In this document: positions 7,283 through 11,935 of the stretch, one piece after another
How positions within the stretch are numbered: the stretch's first letter is position 1
Layout: the number at the start of each line of letters is the position of its first letter
Source of the DNA: Ignavibacteriales bacterium
GTDB lineage: Bacteria > Bacteroidota > Ignavibacteria > UBA10030
Direction of reading: 5' to 3'
NCBI GenBank assembly: GCA_016218005.1
Contig: JACRFF010000334.1
Coordinates: forward strand, 1 to 11,935
DNA: 11,935 bases
Notes under the pieces: model-generated
What the model was told of the DNA's origin: nothing
Seen by the model: only the letters and a program-made list of their open reading frames with translations
The model's database searches: none
Position numbers and translations under genes: made by a program

Positions 7283-10200
7283 GTGTATCTCTCGAAGCTG
7301 GAAATATTTGGCTTCAAGTCGTTTGCTCAGAAGGTGAACCTCGCGTTCGATGCGGGGATGACGGCGATCGTCGGGCCGAATGGCTGTGGAAAAACGAACG
7401 TCGTCGATGCAATTCGCTGGGCGCTCGGTGAACAAAAACCGACCATGCTGCGCAGCGATAAGATGGAAGACGTGATTTTCAACGGCACGAAATCCCGCAA
7501 GCCGCTTGGCGTCGCAGAAGTTTCCATTACCATCGAAAATTCCAAAGGCATTCTCCCGTCAGAGTACACCGAAGTTACGATCACCCGCCGCGTCTTCCGT
7601 TCCGGCGAGAGCGAATACTACCTGAATAAAACGCTCTGCCGGCTGAAAGACATCCGCGATCTCTTCATGGATACCGGCATGGGTTCGGATGCGTACTCGG
7701 TCATTGAGTTGAAGATGGTCGAAAGCATCCTCAGCGACAACTCTGACGAACGTCGCCGATTGTTTGAAGAGTCGGCGGGCGTGACCAAATACAAGCACCG
7801 ACGGAAGGAAGCCCTCCGCCGCCTTGACAGCGTTCGTGCGGACTTGACGCGCGTTAGCGACAACCTGCGCAACGTGGAAAAGGCGGTGAACTCGCTCGAA
7901 CGCCAGGCGGAGAAAGCCGAGAAGTACAACAAGTTAGTGAAGCAGTTGCAAGATCTCGAACTCGACCTCATTCAACGCGAATATGCAAGCGTCGTAGCGC
8001 GGAGTCTTCCGCTCAAAGACCAGCTTTCCATCGCTGTCGATGAAAAAAATCGTATTGACGTCGAAGTCAAACAGGAAGAAGCTCTGCTCGACGTGATGCG
8101 AAGCGAGTTGGAAGAACTCGAACGACAGCTTACCACGACTCAGCACGACCTTGCTGAACGACAAGACCGGATCCATCGACTTGAACAATCCGAAGCTATG
8201 GCCGGTGAACGGCAACGCGCGCTCGGACAAAATGCCGAGAAATATCAACGCGAGATTCTCGACCTTGAACAACAAAAGATCGATCTCGACGCCAAGCAGG
8301 ATGAGCTTGTGCGGAAGCTGGGAGAAATGCGTGCGCGTATTACCGAAGCAGAAGAAGTCTATGATTCCAAAAAACGCCAGCAGGATGAGTTTGCAGCACA
8401 AGTTGAGGCAAAGAAAATCGAGGTGAAAGCAGGTCAGGACCGCGTTATCACGCTGTTGCATCGTCTTTCGGAGGTGCGCAACCGGGAGAACCAAGTCAAG
8501 GGGCGTATCGAAAATCTGCGCGGGCGCATGGAATACTTGACGGAAGAAGCCGGCGCGTTCAAACATGAAATCGAAGCGAACGCGGAATTGATCGCAAAGC
8601 TGACGGCAGATAATCGTCAACTGCGTCTCGCTTTTGCCGAAGCCGAAGTGCGCACCCATCAAATGGAAGCCTTCAAACTCCAGCGGCAATCGGAGGTTGA
8701 AGAATTGCGCAACAAACTGTTGGACGTTCGTGGCGACGTGGAACGCAAGGAAGCCCGCGTCGATTTCTTGAAAGGTCTTGTCGAAAGTTTTGACGGTTAC
8801 TCCGAAGGCGCCCGCTATCTCATCAGCAGCAATGAGTGGGGAGCGCACATTCAAACAACGGTTGGTGAGGTGCTTCAAACCGAACCGACCTACCGCATCG
8901 CCATTGAAACCGCGTTGGGTGAAGCCGCCGGCTACGTCATTGTGGATAATGTGCAGCAGGCGTATGCGGCAATGGATTTTCTCAAGAAGAACCAAAAAGG
9001 AAAGGCAACGTTCATTTGTTTGGATCGATTGCCTGCCGTGGAAAACCATCGCTCCGCGCTCAACGAACCCGGCGTGATCGATTGGGCGGGGAGCGTCGTG
9101 AAATTTGACCCTCGGTTCGGGCGGTTGTTTGCGTTCCTCTTTGACGACACCGTCTTGGTGCAGGATGTTCTCGCCGCCAACCGCGTCGTGGATGGCCACC
9201 ACAATCTTCGGTGCATCACGCTCGAGGGTGAAATCGTTACCGGCAAAGGCGTTGTTCGCGGCGGCAGCTTGCGGCAAGATGAAGGCGGACACATTAGCAA
9301 GAAGTCGCAATTGGAAGAACTTGGCGAAGAAATTATTACCCTCCATAAAAAATTCCGTGCACTTCAAAAGGAAGTTGAAGCTAAGACGTTGGAGCTTGAA
9401 GCCGTCAACCTGAAGAAATTGACCGACGAAGCGCGCTCCATCGAACAGCAAAAGACTTCTGTGGAAGTGCGCATCGCGCAGCTCGAATTCGAGAAACGCC
9501 GGGCGGAAGAAAACATTGAACGCAACACCGGAGAAGTGCGCAAGCTGGCGGAAGAAACGTCCTCGCTCAGCGCAGAACTTTCCACGCTTTCTCCGCGCGT
9601 GGATCAACTTGAATCGGAAAAAACCGAGGCGGAGCGAAACGCCGGCGTCTTCACCAGTGAACTCGAAACGATGGAGACGCTCGGCTTGGAATATGCGCGT
9701 GCGGCGAACGAAGCGCACGTGTCGCTGTTAAACGTGCGTGCAGAAGAGCGCCAACTCCAACAATCCATCGAGCACGCCACGTCAACGCTATCCTCCATCG
9801 ATGGCTCCATCGGTCATCGGCATCAGGAAATTTCCGCTTCGAGGGCCGAGATTGAGCGATTGAACCAAGAGTTGGCGGCGATGCGCCGCGAGCTTACCGC
9901 CGTGCGCGAAGAATTCACGTCGGCGCTGGAGCGAAAGAAAAGTGTTGACCATGACTACGCCTCGAAACGTACGCAAGCCCACGAGATTGAATTGAAATTG
10001 AAAGACGAACGCCTCAAGCAGGAAGGTTCGCTCAAAGCCGCGTACGATTTGGAGCTTAAGCTGCAAGAACTGACGATGAAGGCCGACAACCTGAAATCGC
10101 GCGCAAAAGAGAAGTTTGAGCTGGACATTGCACTGAAGCAATTTCCCGACAACGACCAGTATGATTTTGCCGCCGCGCGCGAACAAACGCGTGTGCTGAC

Positions 10201-10828
10201 GGATCGCATCCGCGGATTGGGTGCGGTTAACTTTGCGGCGTTCGACGAGTACAAGAGCGAGAAAGAGCGTCTCGATTTCGGCGCCGTTCAGCGCGACGAT
10301 TTGATAGAATCCGAAAAAACCCTCCTGACGACGATTGACGAAATCAATACGACCGCTCAACGGCAGTTCATGGAAACATTTGAAAAGATTCGGGAGAACT
10401 TCATCAGCACCTTCAAGGGATTATTTGATGAAGGCGATGAGGCCGACTTGCGGTTGGATGAAGAAGTAGACCCGCTGGAAGCCCGCATTGAAATCGTAGC
10501 CAAACCGCGCGGTAAACGTCCGACCAGCATCGACCTCCTTTCCGGCGGGGAAAAGACGTTGACGGCCATTGCGCTGCTCTTTGCGATCTATCTCGTCAAG
10601 CCGAGTCCGTTCTGTATTCTGGACGAAGTCGACGCACCGTTGGATGACACCAACATCGATAGGTTTACGCGCATCATCCGAAAGTTTTCGGACAATACGC
10701 AGTTTGTCATTGTTACGCACAACAAGCGCACGATGGAATCCGCCAACGCGATGTATGGAGTGACCATGGAGGAAGAAGGAGTCTCCAAACTCGTGTCGGT
10801 GAAATTCAGCGACGCTCAGAAGAATTGA
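7283..10828 (+). CDS. smc: Chromosome segregation/condensation ATPase SMC
   Basis: This 1181-residue protein has the complete SMC architecture and is close in length to B. subtilis SMC. As an ATP-driven dimer, normally with ScpA and ScpB, it extrudes DNA loops and helps resolve sister origins in the nucleoid. The N-terminal ATPase half has Walker A GPNGCGKT at 31-38. A first coiled coil spans about 170-500, the globular hinge about 506-665 (YSEGARYLI to VVRGGS), and a second coiled coil about 670-1000. The C-terminal half has the signature LSGGEKT (1086-1092) and Walker B CILDEVDAPLDD from 1111. The start is GTG 7283, adjacent to the preceding TAA, with GGAG ten bases upstream; translation is probably coupled to the GH2-like gene. 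scpA and scpB are not in this window. Confidence 0.98.
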   Translation: MYLSKLEIFGFKSFAQKVNLAFDAGMTAIVGPNGCGKTNVVDAIRWALGEQKPTMLRSDKMEDVIFNGTKSRKPLGVAEVSITIENSKGILPSEYTEVTITRRVFRSGESEYYLNKTLCRLKDIRDLFMDTGMGSDAYSVIELKMVESILSDNSDERRRLFEESAGVTKYKHRRKEALRRLDSVRADLTRVSDNLRNVEKAVNSLERQAEKAEKYNKLVKQLQDLELDLIQREYASVVARSLPLKDQLSIAVDEKNRIDVEVKQEEALLDVMRSELEELERQLTTTQHDLAERQDRIHRLEQSEAMAGERQRALGQNAEKYQREILDLEQQKIDLDAKQDELVRKLGEMRARITEAEEVYDSKKRQQDEFAAQVEAKKIEVKAGQDRVITLLHRLSEVRNRENQVKGRIENLRGRMEYLTEEAGAFKHEIEANAELIAKLTADNRQLRLAFAEAEVRTHQMEAFKLQRQSEVEELRNKLLDVRGDVERKEARVDFLKGLVESFDGYSEGARYLISSNEWGAHIQTTVGEVLQTEPTYRIAIETALGEAAGYVIVDNVQQAYAAMDFLKKNQKGKATFICLDRLPAVENHRSALNEPGVIDWAGSVVKFDPRFGRLFAFLFDDTVLVQDVLAANRVVDGHHNLRCITLEGEIVTGKGVVRGGSLRQDEGGHISKKSQLEELGEEIITLHKKFRALQKEVEAKTLELEAVNLKKLTDEARSIEQQKTSVEVRIAQLEFEKRRAEENIERNTGEVRKLAEETSSLSAELSTLSPRVDQLESEKTEAERNAGVFTSELETMETLGLEYARAANEAHVSLLNVRAEERQLQQSIEHATSTLSSIDGSIGHRHQEISASRAEIERLNQELAAMRRELTAVREEFTSALERKKSVDHDYASKRTQAHEIELKLKDERLKQEGSLKAAYDLELKLQELTMKADNLKSRAKEKFELDIALKQFPDNDQYDFAAAREQTRVLTDRIRGLGAVNFAAFDEYKSEKERLDFGAVQRDDLIESEKTLLTTIDEINTTAQRQFMETFEKIRENFISTFKGLFDEGDEADLRLDEEVDPLEARIEIVAKPRGKRPTSIDLLSGGEKTLTAIALLFAIYLVKPSPFCILDEVDAPLDDTNIDRFTRIIRKFSDNTQFVIVTHNKRTMESANAMYGVTMEEEGVSKLVSVKFSDAQKN

Positions 10829-10832
10829 GGCG

Positions 10833-11555
10833 ATGGTGCTGCGCGTGTTTTGCGACTTTGATGGAACCGTTTGCCGAGAGGATGTGGGCAACAAACTGTT
10901 CCGCACCTTTGCCGGCGAGCACAGGGCAATCGAGATTGTCAAAGACTATCTCGAAGACCGTATCGGCGCGCGCGAGTGTCTCACGCGGGAAGTGGAAGCA
11001 GTCGATGATTTGAGCGAGGCGGCCCTCGACGATTTTATCGCTCAGTTTAAGCTCGATCCGGCGTTCAGCCGATTTGTGGATTTCTGCAAAGCGCGGTCGA
11101 TTCCACTAACAATTTTGAGCGACGGATTGGATGCGTACGTGGAGAAAATCTTGGCGGAGAACGGCCATCGCGACGTGAGGTTCGCTGCCAACCACGCAGA
11201 GTTCGTCCGGGATCATTCAAAAACGAAACTTCGCGTATCGTTTCCGCATACAGATGCGGAATGCGACCAGTGCGGCAATTGCAAGCGCAATCATATGATC
11301 ACGCAAAGCGGGGATGATGACGTCATCGTCTATGTGGGCGACGGTATTTCCGACCGCTGTCCGGTGCGCTACGCGGATATCGTGTTTGCAAAGCGGCAGT
11401 TGATCAAGTATTGTCAACAGCAGAACATCACGCACCATGTGTTCGATACGTTCGCAGATGTTCAGTCGCGTCTGGAAGATGTTCTTCGGCGCAAGCGAAT
11501 CAAGCATCGGCGCGAAGCAGTCATGGCGCGGCGTGAAGTGTTTCTGCAAGGATAG
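10833..11555 (+). CDS. HAD-IB phosphatase, MtnX/PHOSPHO1-like
   Basis: This 240-residue cytosolic HAD-superfamily phosphatase has a motif I DFDGT (nucleophile Asp8, acid/base Asp10), a motif II Ser in TILSDG, and the Mg-binding motif GDGISDRC (Asp170, Asp174). A cysteine cluster CxxCxxC at Cys144, 147 and 150 (ECDQCGNCK), together with AKRQLIKYC, places it with the MtnX-like group. That group includes the methionine-salvage 2-hydroxy-3-keto-5-methylthiopentenyl-1-phosphate phosphatase and the phosphocholine/phosphoethanolamine phosphatase PHOSPHO1. No methionine-salvage gene is nearby, so the substrate is unknown and mtnX is not assigned. It starts four bases after smc, and the ATG lies close to a GAGG at 10827-10830. 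The C-terminus is long and basic (RRKRIKHRREAV). Confidence 0.88.
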   Translation: MVLRVFCDFDGTVCREDVGNKLFRTFAGEHRAIEIVKDYLEDRIGARECLTREVEAVDDLSEAALDDFIAQFKLDPAFSRFVDFCKARSIPLTILSDGLDAYVEKILAENGHRDVRFAANHAEFVRDHSKTKLRVSFPHTDAECDQCGNCKRNHMITQSGDDDVIVYVGDGISDRCPVRYADIVFAKRQLIKYCQQQNITHHVFDTFADVQSRLEDVLRRKRIKHRREAVMARREVFLQG

Positions 11556-11558
11556 CGG

Positions 11559-11935
11559 GTGGCTTCTTTCAAGGAACTGTTGTTTACCTATCGCAGCTAC
11601 ACACCGATTCCTTTTGTGGTGCTCGCTCTTGTGTTTGGCCGTCCAACGTCGGCATTGTTGCTGATGGGAGTTATGCCGGCGCTGGCGGGTGAAGCGATTC
11701 GGTTGTGGGGCGTGGCGTATGCGGGGAGTTTGACGCGAGCCACCGGCAATGTCGGAGCGCCGTCGGTGGTGATGGCGGGACCGTATGCACACGTACGCAA
11801 CCCATTATACATCGGCAACATTTTGATGTACGTCGGCTTCGGCGTGATGTCGAACGCGCTGGTTCCGTGGCTGCCATTGGTTGCGTTGTTGTTTTTTTCT
11901 TGGCAGTACCGCTCCATTGTGTCATTGGAAGAAAA
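11559..11935 (+). CDS. Isoprenylcysteine carboxyl methyltransferase-like membrane protein (3' truncated)
   Basis: The start is GTG 11559, with AAGGA at 11548-11552 and a six-base spacer, three bases after the phosphatase stop; the frame stays open to the window edge, giving 125 residues. Hydrophobic segments lie at about 17-43 and 84-115. GPYAHVRNPLYIGN at 74-87 is the conserved S-adenosylmethionine-binding signature of the ICMT/phospholipid methyltransferase (PEMT-like) integral membrane family. Bacterial members are often annotated only as isoprenylcysteine methyltransferase family proteins and rarely have a known substrate; methylation of a lipid or a small molecule is possible. The distal part of the catalytic domain lies outside the window, so completeness cannot be judged. 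Confidence 0.85.
   Translation, partial: MASFKELLFTYRSYTPIPFVVLALVFGRPTSALLLMGVMPALAGEAIRLWGVAYAGSLTRATGNVGAPSVVMAGPYAHVRNPLYIGNILMYVGFGVMSNALVPWLPLVALLFFSWQYRSIVSLEE

Noticed and set aside
7934..9718. A 594-codon open frame on the minus strand opposite smc
   Set aside because: It lies wholly within the smc coding region, its translation is low-complexity and rich in Phe, Arg and His, and it shows no domain. It is the mirror of Glu/Lys-rich coiled-coil codons.

Overview
The window is 11.9 kb of ordinary bacterial chromosome. Every gene I can support is on the + strand and packed closely, with no RNA genes, mobile elements or CRISPR. GC is moderate. The SMC ATPase motifs (GPNGCGKT and DEVDAPLDD), the SucC sequence and one candidate promoter of the TAnnTTTG type suggest the Bacteroidota/Chlorobiota/Ignavibacteriota (FCB) group. 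This placement is inference from sequence style; no rRNA is present to confirm it.

Region 1 (1-4426) holds mostly central metabolism. It starts with the lysine/arginine-rich tail of an upstream gene (3-71) and an unrecognised 66-residue protein with a GTG start (83-283). Four bases later comes an L-glutamate-gamma-semialdehyde dehydrogenase (rocA/pruA type, 288-1844), which completes proline catabolism to glutamate. Next is a small protein with a zinc ribbon, a B-box-like finger and a DUF2007-like domain (1891-2433), then succinyl-CoA synthetase beta subunit (sucC, 2455-3618, with no sucD beside it) and triosephosphate isomerase (tpiA, 3668-4426). Gaps are short enough for one or two co-transcribed groups.

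Region 2 (4427-4639) is the only sizeable non-coding gap. It has a weak hairpin followed by five T, then a good match to a Bacteroidota-type promoter at 4549-4579.

Region 3 (4640-11935) looks like one transcription unit of four genes separated by 0, 4 and 3 bases: a secreted-then-membrane protein with a glycoside hydrolase family 2 fold, the chromosome-condensing ATPase smc, an MtnX/PHOSPHO1-like HAD phosphatase, and the start of an isoprenylcysteine-methyltransferase-like membrane protein that runs off the window.

The most unusual item is the first gene of region 3. It keeps the three-domain GH2 layout (jelly roll, Ig-like domain, TIM barrel), but both positions expected to hold the catalytic glutamates are changed (the usual NE is SQ; the nucleophile position is Met). 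It also carries six predicted membrane helices at its C-terminus. It looks like a non-enzymatic, membrane-anchored carbohydrate-binding or envelope protein that is translationally coupled to smc.
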